Source: Chrysophaeum taylorii (Eukaryota; Sar; Pelagophyceae; Pelagomonadales; Pelagomonadaceae). From it: 64,000 bases of DNA. Positions 52,312-62,774 of this stretch are shown here, in pieces. Under the pieces are notes generated by a model. It made no database searches. It saw only the letters and a list, made by a program, of their open reading frames with translations, and was not told the origin of the DNA. Position 1 is the stretch's first letter. Every line of letters starts with the position of its first letter. The DNA is taken from positions 124,001-188,000 of the forward strand of contig JAQMWT010000297.1 of NCBI GenBank assembly GCA_029834535.1, read 5' to 3'. Position numbers and translations under genes: made by a program.

Positions 52312-52884
52312 GGAAGCTGAAGAAGTATTTTATCATAAAAAATTCGGCCGCGCGCACGCGCGCACGACGCACCTGGGTGCTTTGTTTTGTAAACACCCAC
52401 CTACAAACATCAATCTCCAGGGAGCCTGCGCGAAGGGGAGAGAGAGAGTGCGAGATTTCCTCGGCCGCGGACGGACGACGACCGAGATGGCGCTTACGTC
52501 GGTCCATTTGAAGTCGCATAATAAGTCCACGCAAGTCGCGGCGGTTGGGCGACACGCGTGCTGCGTTGGGGTAACCGGGGCCGGCCCGGGGTTATAATAG
52601 CTTCGGCGGCGCCAAAGAAGACTCGCGAAGCAGCCGCGAGAGGTCAACGTTAGGGGTGGGTGGGAACCGAGCCCTCTCGGCAGCGGAAGAGCGTGGTCGC
52701 AGTGTCGCCCCGCAATGTGAAACACACATGATCGCAGTGGCCAGAGTGCAGCGACCAAAGTCCGGCACGAGACCGGGTGTCGCATCAGAAGAACGGCCGT
52801 TGGAAAGAAAGCCTGTGGTTGTGAAGTTCGCGCTTCTGAACACTGCAAACACCCACCCCCCGCTCGGCTTTAGGGTCCTTACTA
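52312..52884. other. No gene seen
   Basis: 3' flank of the aminotransferase gene. Short ORFs exist on both strands but none has a recognisable product. Confidence 0.4.
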
Positions 52885-53035
52885 CTAATCGGCTGATGTT
52901 TGTCTGTCTGTTTGTCTTTAAAGGTCGACTGCTAAGAGGGGGGAGTGTGTGTGGTGCATACAGGATGTGGGTGGTTTTGTGGGGTAGGAGGGATGTGCCT
53001 GACGGGCGGAGATAAGTATGCGGGACCTGCGGCAG
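52885..53035 (+). repeat. R1 dispersed repeat copy
   Basis: Contains GTCTGTCTGTTTGTCTTTAA, AGGTCGACTGCTAAGAGGGG, GGATGTGGGTGG and GGGATGTGCCTGACGGGCGG in order. Confidence 0.85.
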
Positions 53036-53334
53036 GAAAGGATTATGCGCGCTGACTTCTTACCCTGCTTCGACTGTGCCCTCGACGTCTCGAGGGTGCC
53101 GAGCGGGTTGAGGGGCGCTTCCTTCCTGTCGATCAACCTTCAAACTGCCCACGAGCTTCAATCCGAAGACTCGTGAAATGATTTATGGTTGAGATTAGTC
53201 GTTTTGAAAGGAGTAAGCGCCTGGTGGCGTTACAAATACGTGCGTCAGGGGTTCAAGTAGAGTCCAGTAAACGGGAAGTGGGGTAGAGAACTCGATAGGA
53301 CTAGGGGTAAGGATGGCGGTGTAAGGGTTACCGC

Positions 53335-53580
53335 CACAGGACCTAGTCGGGGTCATCGCCGAGTTGATCCTTAGTACTAATCGACAGATGTTTGTGTGTC
53401 TGTCTGTCTGTCTGTCTGTTTGGCTTTAAATGTCGACTGCTAAGAGGAGGGTGTGTGTGGGGAGCAGGAAGGGTGTAGGTGGGTTTGTGGGTCTCTCTGT
53501 TTGTCTTTAAATGTCGACTGCTAAGAGGGGTGTGTGTGTGGGGAGCATGAAGCATTGAAGGATGTGGGTGGGTTTGTGGG
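53335..53580 (+). repeat. R1 copy with internal duplication, next to copia family B
   Basis: The GGACCTAGTCGGGGTCATCG head is followed by (TGTC)n and two successive copies of TTTAAATGTCGACTGCTAAG AGG. It ends where the copia gag sequence starts at about 53580. Confidence 0.85.
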
Positions 53581-54549
53581 GTTTTGTGGCATTCCTGGCC
53601 ATCACAAGAAGGATTGTCGCAAGCGCCACCGCTATTTACTCTCCCAAGCCGCCACCCGCCCTCTTTCTCGTCCCACATACCCAGCTCGCCCTCGTCCCCA
53701 ATACCCACCTCGACCCAATCCACCATTCTACCAAAACTATCTCTCCGCCCCCATCCCACTCTTGCCTCCCTCTCAACCCTCTCCGCCGCTTCTTGCGTTG
53801 CCACCCTCCACCACACCCTCTCTCCCGCCTTCCACCGCCATATCCTCCTGACCCATCTCTTTCTGCACCCACCTATCCGTCTTTCAATTTCCATCTTTTT
53901 TCCATCTCCCCCTCCATTCACCAAGTCCTTTCATCCACCAATGCCCTTACCGCTCCAATGCCCGTACCGCTCTGCTCACCGTCCGTGAGCGCGATTATCT
54001 TCACTTCAGCAATCTTCGCCTCGTTGTCGACGATACAGGTGCCAACGTCAATCTCTTCAATTCCCCTGCAGGTTTTACTGACCTTGACAACACTCAACAG
54101 CACTCAATCAGTTCGGCTCTCGGCACTGGTTCTGTTTCTGGTTCTGGCACTGCTCACTTAACTTTCCCTTCCATTGGTCCTCTTGACAATCGTGGTCTTC
54201 CTTCTCCTGCACCCACTCTTTCCGCCCCTCATGGCATCCATGTCGCGTTCCCACATACCCTCATCTCTCCTGGCCTTGGTGACAAACGGATTCTTTCTGA
54301 TCATGCCCTTGAACAAGTTGGTTACGATTGTCCTACGATCCATGATGTTGGCCCTACTCATCCGCAACGAATCTTACGTCACCGCCAGACGCATCATGTC
54401 ATTCCTCTGCTTCGTCGCTATGGTCTTCTCTTGATCGTCTGTTGGATCGGCAATACGACCGCTGCGCCCTACGCGGATTTTGTTTCCCCTTTTGTGGCAT
54501 TTTCTTCTTGCCCTCGCGTACATGACCCTTGTGCGTTTCCCGTTGTGTC

Positions 54550-55790
54550 TCAACGTACTCAACTCAATTATGACATTTGGCATGCTCGTCTGGTCATTAT
54601 AGCCCTCCCTATATTCGGCGTTTGTCTTCTCTCGCTGTTGGTGCACCGCTTTTCCCAAGCTCCGCGTCTCTTTCTTTTTGTCCTGCTTGTGCTTTAGGTA
54701 AAATGCATGCTGCGCATGTTGGCCAACGTAAACCACATGCATCCACTTCCACCTCTCTTCCTGCCACCGAAATCTTGTCCCGTCCACGTGCCGTTGCCCC
54801 CTATCTTATTATCCACGCAGACCTCATGTTTACCGGTGTTCCTTCTTTCATTTACCAAGACCGTGCCATCCTTACGTTTGTTGATGATCATACGCGTCGC
54901 CGCACACGTTACTTTGCCCCCCGCCACGATGCACTTAAGAAGCCAACTCGAACTTTATCTGTCTACTGTGGTTCGCCCCTTTGGGTATCGCATAGCCCTC
55001 ATCTACACAGATCGTGACAAATCTCTTATGGGCCAATTCGAAACCTTATGTCTGGGCAACAACATCGCCATCAAACGGGCTCCTGCTGCTCAGTCTAAAA
55101 CTTCCCAGGCGCACGCTTTTTCTGGTGTTGTGGAACGCTCCCATCGCGCAACTGCTGATATTACTCGCACTCTTTTGGTGCATGCGCACCGTCCACCTGA
55201 TTTTTGGCGTTGGGCCATGGAAACGGCTGACTTCATCTCCGAGCGCATGCCAAACGCCTCCAACCCTGGTTACATGCCGCCATATGAAATGCTTCACGAA
55301 ACCTTGCCCCGCGTCGATTTTCTTCGTGTTTGGGGCTGCCCTGCTGCTATTCTTACTGGCGACAAATGGCCTACCAAAGCTATTACAGGCATCTTCATTG
55401 GGTATCCGTCTGCAGGACCGGGTTACCGCATTCTGCTTCAACGATCCACCGGTCCCGTCATCCATACTTCTGTTGATGTCGTTTTCGACGAGAATTTTGC
55501 TATGCGTAAGTCCCTGTCCTCCCAACCCCTTCCTCCTCCTCTTGTGGATTCTCGTTTCCCCGACTTATTTTATTATGACCCTCGTTTGTCTTCCGCTGTT
55601 GCTCCTGTGTCTCCTGTTTTTGATGCTCGGGAGCCGGCCTTATCGGGACTGATCACCCCAGAAACAATACCACAACCGTCAGCGGACAATACGAAAAGTG
55701 CACCATTACGTCGAGCCAAACGGAGCCGACCGCGCAAAGTCGACCAAAGCGCACCAACAACAACTCACAAACCTTCGAACTTCCATTCTC
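54550..55790 (+). pseudogene. Copia family B integrase
   Basis: IWHARL / GHYSPPYIRRLSSLAVGAPL and FCPACALGKMHAAHVG provide the HHCC zinc region (CPAC). IIHADLMFTGVP carries the first catalytic Asp, IALIYTDRDKSLMGQFETLC the second and SGVVERSHRATADITRTLLV the Glu. VWGCPAAILTGDKWPTKAIT then GIFIGYPS is the usual C-terminal segment. At least two frame changes (near 54600 and 54930) are needed to read it through. Confidence 0.85.
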
Positions 55791-56026
55791 GCGTTTGTCC
55801 ACAACGCAATGTCGATTCTGTTTCCTCCTGTCACTCTCTGTATGTCACTTATTCTAGCTTTCGTTTGTTAGTTCATTATGTCTTCCTTCCCCTTTGTCTA
55901 GCTCATACCCTTGTTGATCCCCCATCTGTCCACGTTCTAATGATTACTCTGCTTCCGATGAAACCTCTCAATATTCTTATATTGATGACGGCGCTATCAC
56001 TTCTACTCATTTACGCGAAGCTTTAG

Positions 56027-57001
56027 CTCAAACAAATCCTAAACGTCCTGGCTGGTTCCAAGCCATCGCCAAAGAATATCATTCCCTCGGTCAGCTCGGT
56101 TGCTGGGATGTTGTTCGCGTTCCTTCTACTTTTTCTGGCAACATCTGCACTTTAAAGTGGGTCCCCCGCAAGAAGTGTGAATCTGGCCGCTTCAAATCGT
56201 ACAAGGCTCGCCTCGTTGTCCGTGGTTACACCCAGGTTCACGGCATTGATTATCACGATACGTATTCTCCAGTTGCCAACATTGTCACCATACGGCTCTT
56301 TCTCACCTTTGTTGCTGTTCACGACTGGGATTTGCATTCGTTGGATGTCAGCTCCGCTTTTATCCAAGCTCCCATTGACGAAGACATCTATGTCTGGCCA
56401 CCCGAAGGCTATGCTCCTCGCCAACCCACAGATGGTTCCAAACTCGTTTACAACCTCCGTCGTTCTTGGTATGGTTGCAAACAAGCTTGTCGTAATTGGT
56501 GGCTTTCTTTGGAACGCTTCCTTGTCAATGATTGCGGCTTCGTCCGCGGATCTGGTGACACTTGCAGTTACAAGCTCGTGCTTAATTCTCTCGTCGTTCT
56601 CCGTCTCGTTCTTGTCGTTGATGATCTTCTTGTGGCGCAACCTCGTCATTGCCTTGGCCATAACCAAGCCTTCTTCCTCCGTTTCAAAGCCTTCACTGAT
56701 GTCAACGAGCTCGATCTTCACACTTACTTTGGTCTCCGCATTACGCGTGATCGCGCACGTCGCACGCTCGCTATCGACCAATCGCATGCTATCCGTGAAA
56801 TCCTCACCGAACATCGCTTCATCAACAGTAAACCAGAATTGACTCCCGCTCCCAAAGGTCTTCATCTTTCTGCGGCTGATTGTCCTGTACCTGGCTCCCC
56901 CGATCACGTCTTCATGGCACGCATCCCTTTTCGTCGTATTGTTGGATGTGTTTTGTTTATTTCTGTTATGACTCGCCCTGATATCACTTGGTCCGTCAAT
57001 C
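56027..57001 (+). pseudogene. Copia family B reverse transcriptase
   Basis: LGCWDVVRVPSTFSGNICTL, KARLVVRGYTQVHGIDYHDT, LDVSSAFIQAPIDEDIYVWP, LRRSWYGCKQACRNWW and LVLVVDDLLVAQ (catalytic Asp pair) appear in order. ILTEHRF and PFRRIVGCVLFISVMTRPDI belong to the thumb. The frame is cut at WSVN by the SINE and resumes SVNQCARFTHNPGKPHWYAL at 57375. Confidence 0.9.
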
Positions 57002-57374
57002 TAACTAACTAACTAACTTCAGACCTCTCCCGAGCATGGGAGCCAGGCCGGACCGACAGGTGCCAGTCCGGAATCACGGGCCTGTAGACGAGGAGCGCCG
57101 AAAGGTCGGTCGGCGGAGAGTGACCATCAAGCTTGTCGCCATGCGACGAGGAGTCCGCGATGTGACTGACAACCAACTCGTCGATAACCTTCCGTCTTCG
57201 CCCCCCGGCCATACCCCGTCCCACTGCGAACGTTCCGGCTGCCAACCGGCCCGCCCGGGAGGCGAATAGGTGCCAACCTACGCCGGGAGGGCGGATGCCC
57301 TCGCAAGGCTCAGGATTCATGAGGCACCGTCCTCCATCGCAACCGCAGTCGGCGATCAGGGTAAGGGTAGAAGT
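57002..57374 (-). mobile_element. SINE-like element copy 3 with 11-bp target duplication
   Basis: 373 bp in reverse orientation, beginning (plus strand) (CTAA)n then TTCAGACCTCTCCCGAGCAT. It is flanked by GTCCGTCAATC at 56991-57001 and 57375-57385. Removing it restores the copia RT reading frame exactly at the duplicated residues SVN. Confidence 0.95.
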
Positions 57375-57966
57375 GTCCGTCAATCAGTGTGCGCGTTTTA
57401 CACACAATCCTGGTAAACCCCACTGGTACGCTTTATCTCATACCCTCCGTTATCTCAATGGTTCTCAAGATCTTGCCCTTGTTCTTGGTCTCGATTCTAC
57501 CCTTCGTCTCTGTGGTTATTCCGACTCCACCTGGGCCGACGACCCTGATGACCGCCACTCCACTACTGGCTTTTGTTTTCTCCCTTGCTGGCTCTATGAT
57601 AGCCTACTGCTCACGTTCGCTGTACCTCCTCGCCCGCTCCTCTTTTGAAGCTAAATTGCTCGCTCTTTACGCCGCTACTGCTGAGCTCTCTTGGCTTCTC
57701 AAACTTTTTGATGACTTTGATCTCCCTCGTCACACGGTACCAATGTACGTCGATAACAGCACCACCGTCACCCAAGTCCGTCTCCAATGTCTCACGAGGC
57801 GCACCCGCCATATTGACATTCGCTTTTACAGCACCGCCGAATATCATCGCAATCGCATCATCGATCTCCAACACATTCCCCGCCTTGACAACCCTAGCGA
57901 TATCTTCACTCGCAATACGGAAGCTACTCCATTCCTCCGGCTTCGTGCTCGTTACCTCACCTCGTG
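57375..57966 (+). pseudogene. Copia family B RT end and RNase H
   Basis: NPGKPHWYALSHTLRYLNGS, CGYSDSTWADDPDDRHSTTG then FCFL, ARSSFEAKLLALYAATAELS, MYVDNSTTV, RRTRHIDIRFYSTAEYHRNR and HIPRLDNPSDIFTR are the RNase H motifs in order. One frameshift lies near 57590. The element ends near the stop at 57964-57966. Confidence 0.9.
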
Positions 57967-58239
57967 ACTTCGTCCGACAACTCCTGTCTTTTTCTGCCAC
58001 AATGCCTCTCCTGACGTCTTTTTCCACCTTTCAGCTTCTCCTTTGTGAGCGTCTCACTTACCCCTTTTTTTTTCCCCTTTTCTTTCTTTTCCAGCACCTG
58101 TGTGACGGCCTCACTTTCCCCTTTTTCCTTTTCTTTCTTTTCCAGCACCTGTGTGAGGAAGCTATGACACTTACCCCTGCACCTCGTATCCAGTATCCCT
58201 ACGTCACTCCCTTATCGCTAGTGTAACGCCCCATTCCAG
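57967..58239. other. Copia 3' flank with a short duplicated pyrimidine-rich segment
   Basis: CCTTTTCTTTCTTTTCCAGC ACCTGTGTGA occurs twice (58075-58108 and 58125-58157). No gene. It may be remnants of the 3' untranslated region or LTR of the family B element. Confidence 0.45.
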
Positions 58240-58335
58240 TTGTCTTTAAATGTCGACTGCTAAGAGGGGGGTGTGTGTGGGGAGCATGAAGGATGTGGGT
58301 GGGTTTGTGGGGTATGAGGGATGTGCCTGACGGTT
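58240..58335 (+). repeat. R1 dispersed repeat copy
   Basis: TGTCTTTAAATGTCGACTGC then TAAGAGGGGGGTGTGTGTGG, GGATGTGGGTGG and GAGGGATGTGCCTGACGG. The flanking TTCCAGTTGTC occurs on both sides (58233-58243 and 58333-58343), an 11-bp direct repeat that could be a target duplication. Confidence 0.8.
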
Positions 58336-58544
58336 CCAGTTGTCACATACCTGTTTAGGTCAACATGACGAGGCTAAAGGATTGCTGTCCTTACTACGAA
58401 TATGTGTACCCCCTCTTAATGTCCGTCGACAGCCAGCGTAAACCCTTACTTTCATTACCGAGACAGGTTAAGGATTGCGGATGTTGGACCGTTTCCAGCA
58501 CCAGAGGAGTGACGGAGAGACACGACGCTCCCACACCACAGGCG

Positions 58545-58720
58545 TCCGCATCTGCTGGCTATCCGCATCTGCTGGCTATCCGTGTCCGCTGGGTGTCCGC
58601 ATCCGCTGGGTGTCCGCATCCGCAGGGTGTCCGCATCCGCGGGGTGTCCGCGTCCGCAGGTGTCCGCGTCCGCAGGGTGTCCGCATCCGCAGGTCCGCTG
58701 GTCGCGGATACTTGCGGACA
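58545..58720. repeat. Minisatellite, about 17-bp unit (TGTCCGCATCCGCWGGG)
   Basis: About nine or ten units with small length variation (16-18 bp). It immediately precedes the readable part of the gypsy pol region and is in an open frame with it, but the repeat peptide (VSASAGCPHP) has no known counterpart. Confidence 0.9.
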
Positions 58721-58769
58721 CGGTCCAAATCCGCTGGTCGGATGCGGACACGATACGCGTCCGTGAGCT

Positions 58770-60620
58770 TCTTTACTTCGACGACTTGGGGAGTCCCTAC
58801 AGTTGCACCTTCTCAAGTTCGAACAGCGATGCCTATGAAGTGATAGCCTATGCTGCGCGCACGATGAAGGTCGAGCCTGGGCGCATTTACTGCGTGCCAG
58901 TCGCTCTTTCAGAGCCCATGGAAACCGGGCATGTTTTCGTTGCTACGTCTTCTGGATACGAGCAACTTGGGGTAGTCGATGGAATGTGTTCTTCTCCTGA
59001 GGATCATGACAGGTTCGCAGCTCGAGTGGCGATATCCTCTACCCAGGATGTGCCGACCGTGATCACTCAAGGTGAAGTCCTTGCTTTGGGCGATATTGTT
59101 CGTTTTGATGACGAGCTGAATGCTGAGACGGTCGACGATTTAACGAAGGATGGTGAAGCCGAATCTAACAAGGCTAACCTATCATTCAGTGTTTCGGTCG
59201 CAAGCCATCTTACTCAAGGCAATGTGGCTCCCGTACTGATGCTTTTGAGCTCAGTGCAGAAGGCGTCTCCTTCTGCCGATAAGAAGAAGAATTCTCGTCA
59301 AGAATCGCTCGGTAACGACGATTTCGACCGACGAACTGACGAGGAGGAAAAGAAATGCCGAGAAGTTACAGAATGCGAGATTCGCCGAAGGTTTGAAAAT
59401 GTCCACTGGGTGCCGATCACGTATCGCAAGGTTGTGATGCTCTTCAGCGGCGCCGGAGGAAGTACTTTAGGATTGCAACGAGCGAACGAGTTGTGCGGGA
59501 TGTCGTTTCGAGTCGTCCTTGCTCTTGACTCGTCAACAGCTGCCAACAAGGTTCATCAGAAGAATTTCCCGAAGATACCTGTGGTTCTCCAGAGCGCTAC
59601 ACTATTACGTGTACGACACTGGAACACCTCACTCCTTTCACACCTATCTCCACTCGAGGGTTTTCTCTTCGCAATACGGCTTTCCCTCTTTCCTCCCTTA
59701 CCCTTCCGCCACTATTACTCTCAGATTATGAAGAATTAAATCTGCAGTTCACTTCCAACAAGGAGTAGACCTCCAGGTGCGTACCGTCAGGTGTGGGGTT
59801 GTCTGTTTAATTAATGGAGGCTTCATTCCTCATTGTCAGTGTGAACGCTTCTATGGGACCTAATGTCCTTAAGGAGTTAGGGCCTAAATCCCTACCTTGT
59901 GTAGTAGCATGTGACAAGCGGAATGGTCTGTACACGCCTTAGACTGCACGCAGTCCCTACCATGTACCCGGAGAGGGTCAAATCTCTCCAGATTCAGCAC
60001 ACGCTCTGCGGACGATATGACTCGACCCTCCGATTGATCAAGGCTTATTTGCCTGAAGCGGAATGGTCATCGTCAATTTGCATGGCGTCTCCACCCTGCG
60101 TTCATTCAGCACTCTGCAACTCGACATCCAGAGATGCTGGCAGGGGAGTTACGGCCACTAATTGGACGATGAAGCTGTGCAAAATGGCTGGCTTCATGAT
60201 GTGGCTGATTGAACAGGAGGCGTCCATTATTTTTTATATAGCGCGCTTACACCCTTACGTGTACGTCGTCAATTTTCATGATATCACGCACTCTGATGAG
60301 CTCTCGCGTGCGATTGCTGGTTTCCAGTCACCCACTGCACTTGCAAGAGGCTCCGAAGACATGTGCGAATATGCAACAATAATTTGCTGCAGCTTTAGGT
60401 TACGCTCATGAACGCCACCTGCTCCAGCTGAATCATCTCGGCTCGTTCCGAGAAGCAACATATACGGCTTACACCGCTACGCGAGTTCCTCTTCGTTTGG
60501 GACCGCATCGCTCGGACACTCGGCCTTTGACTCTCGAGATGACGGCCGAGTTGCTCACGATGCCGCTGGACCATGATTGGGCTAGCTTGTATAAGACAGA
60601 TTCGTTCAAACATTTAGCGT
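58770..60620 (+). pseudogene. Gypsy Pol spacer plus cytosine-C5 DNA methyltransferase, interrupted by an LTR
   Basis: The first part (CVPVALSEPMETGHVFVA ... DVPTVITQGEVLALGDIV) looks like the segment after the protease of gypsy Pol. Then KVVMLFSGAGGSTLGLQRAN is motif I (FxGxGG) of C5 methyltransferases and RVVLALDSSTAANKVHQKNF is motif II (acidic residue, then NxP). With LTR D and one copy of its 5-bp duplication removed, the frame reads directly from FPKIPVV to QHTLCGRY and on to SSSICMASPPCVHSALC, motif IV with the catalytic Cys of PPC. In a shifted frame RPLTLEMTAELLTMPLDHDW (about 60520-60580) fits motif IX (R-x-L-T-x-x-E-x-A). Motifs VI and X are not clear. The domain would bind S-adenosylmethionine and methylate cytosine. 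It is now inactive (LTR, frameshift near 60410). Confidence 0.75.
59588..59990 (+). repeat. LTR D, solo LTR of copia family A (subfamily 1)
   Basis: 403 bp, closest to LTR A. No internal copia sequence adjoins, so it is a solo LTR. Flanks GGTTC (left) and GATTC (right) are a 5-bp duplication with one mismatch. It is inserted inside the methyltransferase reading frame between motifs II and IV. Confidence 0.9.
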
Positions 60621-60959
60621 CGCGCGGCGCATCCTTCCATGGCACATCGAACTTTTCTTCGTATTTGAACCTCACCTCAGGGTGGCTCTTATTGATCTTT
60701 TCACCTTTGACGCGCACATTCGGCTCGCTCCTTACTTTCGGCTCCTGTTCATGTTCAGGATCCGGCGGAACGTCCACTTTTGATTGTGGGGGGGGGGCAG
60801 CAGAAAGAGCGTGAGCCGTCCCCGCGCATCTGTTTGAAGCGGAAGCATAGGCACTTCTGGCGGCTCCCATTTAGTGGGATCCTGGAGATCATCTTTTGAC
60901 ACCCACTTAACGACACGAGTGCGCGTATTTGACAGTGGAATCTGTACGTGATGAAGGGT

Positions 60960-62774
60960 GGTGTCGGAAATTCGCAAATACTGCTCAAAGGATCGATCTG
61001 TCGGGCTCAACGCGGTCGGCATGACTTCGCCACTTTGGCGGACACCTCTGGTCACGGAGTTGTGCAGATCGACTGCTAAAATCGCAAGAGTGTCTGGGGG
61101 GACGACAGACGCGGACGGTGTACCGTTACCGCAGACTCCGGAGCACGTCAAGGACAATGAGGCGATGAAAGTCGTAACTCTGACGAAGGAAGAAGTCGAA
61201 AAGGTTGTTCGAGAACTGGGAATTCCCGACAACCTGGATGAGGATGCGAAGATGATGTTGAGCCACTGCGTGCAATACGCGTGGGCCTTTTTTGATCCGA
61301 TTATGAGACCCGTGGACTCGCCACCGGTTTCTCTACGATTAAAGACGCAAACCCACGACCGATCAAGATGACGCCTTATATGTTGACGCCAGCAAAGCTC
61401 GAGTGTCTCATAAAGCAGATCACTGAGTGGTGTCGCGATGGAGTCATCCGACCGGCGAACTCTCCGTGGGGATTCCCTGTACTGATGCTGCCTAAGAAGG
61501 GAGCAGAGGCCGGGACGTCGAATGCTTTTCGAGCTGCAGTTGACTTGCGTCAGCTCAATGATCAGCTGGTCAATGACAGTTGGCCGAATATTCGTCAGGA
61601 TGATGCTTTGGCTTTTCTTGCCACGCGCCGTTGGCGGACGTGCATTGATATTCGATGGGGTTATCATAACCTACGTTTGGACGCCGCCGCTCAGGACGCT
61701 GTTACGATGGTCAGTCCACTTGGAGCCCATAGTTTCTTGCGATTGCCTCTAGGAGTAAAAACAGCACGAGCTCTCTTTTGTAAGCAGATGGCTAGCGATT
61801 TGTCCACATGGATGTATAAGGACTTGGTCGCGTTTGTCGACGATATTATGATGGTATCGGATGAACTCCACCGACATTTACAAGTCTTGATTGAAGTGCT
61901 GTGCCATTTAGCGCAGCGAGGATATAGTGAACGAACTTCGAAGTTCAACCTCCTCAAAGACGAAATCGAGTTTTTGGGACACATTTCGACTCCGGAAGGC
62001 TCGAAGCCGAATCCCAAGACGTTAGAAGCGTTGCAGAAGGTGCCGATTCCCAGTACGTTGCCGAACACGTCCCCGAAGACCCAGATTCGATGTTTCATCG
62101 GCATGAGCAACTATTGCCGCCGATATGTGAAGATTTATTCGAAGATTGTGGAGCCGCTGAGGCGATTGTGTCTTGGAGACGTTAAGTTTGAGTGGACGCC
62201 TGAGTGCCAAAAGGCATGGGACACGATCATCGAAGCTTTGGTGGACTCTCGCGGAGTTTATCATCCTGACTACGATCTTCCTTTTCAGATCCGCTCGGAT
62301 GCTTCCAAGGATGGTCTGGGCGCGTATCTTTTTCAGCTCGTGGATGTCAATGACGAAACCGGCAAGGTGACACGAGAGGAACGAGTAATTGAGTATTGGA
62401 GCCGAGGTGTGCCGAAAGAGATGCGGAACTATGAGCCTCGCCGGCTAGAGCTACTGGCGGTTGTTCTTTCTCTTGAGCATTTCCGCTCGTATATCGAAGG
62501 TCACAGGACGATCCTTGAAACGGATCATCGCAACTTGACGTTTGTACGAAAGGCGAAGCACTCGTCTGGGCAGTTGGCTCGATGGGCGATGCGGCTCGCC
62601 GATTTTGATCCTGAGTTGGGTTACAAACCAGGAAAGTCGCCGGGAATGAGTATCCCCTGTCTCTCTCGCAATCCTATAGATCATGTCATCGAGACGGTTG
62701 AGTTTGGTGAGCCCTTGAACCACGCATATATATATGTATCTAGTGTGCCAAAAACTTCCTCGCCCTGTCGATGA
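60960..62774 (+). CDS. Gypsy reverse transcriptase and RNase H
   Basis: The upstream ORF (60958-61371) gives the RT leader (TLTKEEVEKVVRELGIPDNL, WAFFDP). The main ORF (61368-62774, 468 codons) begins MTPYMLTPAKLECLIKQITE. RT motifs: GVIRPANSPWGFPVLMLPKK, AAVDLRQLND, WRTCIDIRWGYHNLRL (first catalytic Asp), FLRLPLGVKTARALF, DLVAFVDDIMM (catalytic Asp pair) and EIEFLGHISTPEG. IRCFIGMSNYCRRYVKIYSK is the connection. RNase H shows FQIRSDASKDGLGAYLFQ, YEPRRLELLAVVLSLEHFRS and ILETDHRNL. The two ORFs overlap by 4 bp in different frames, so a frameshift lies near 61365. All catalytic residues are present. Confidence 0.9.

Larger units (their letters stand above)
53581..57966 (+). mobile_element. Ty1/copia element, family B, 5'-truncated, inactivated
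   Basis: Domains in copia order on the plus strand. Gag end with a partial zinc knuckle (FCGIPGHHKKDC; the first Cys is lost at the junction) and a Pro-rich tail lie at 53581-53850. Protease LRLVVDDTGANVNLF is near 54020. The pre-integrase His/Cys region is at 54560-54720, integrase at 54800-55500, RT at 56040-57001, SINE insertion at 57002-57374, then the rest of RT and RNase H to about 57964. Several single-base frameshifts separate the parts (for example HARL then GHYSPP at 54590-54605). No LTRs were identified at either end. It is the plus-strand relative of the element at 1-3.2 kb. Confidence 0.85.

Noticed and set aside
53562-54161. Hydrophobic Ser/Pro-rich ORF of 199 codons
   Set aside because: Off-frame reading of the Pro-rich copia Gag tail and protease; the protease motif DTGAN is in another frame.
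60732-61667. A 311-codon minus-strand ORF opposite the methyltransferase-RT junction
   Set aside because: The plus strand carries recognisable RT leader sequence here; the minus ORF shows no motif.
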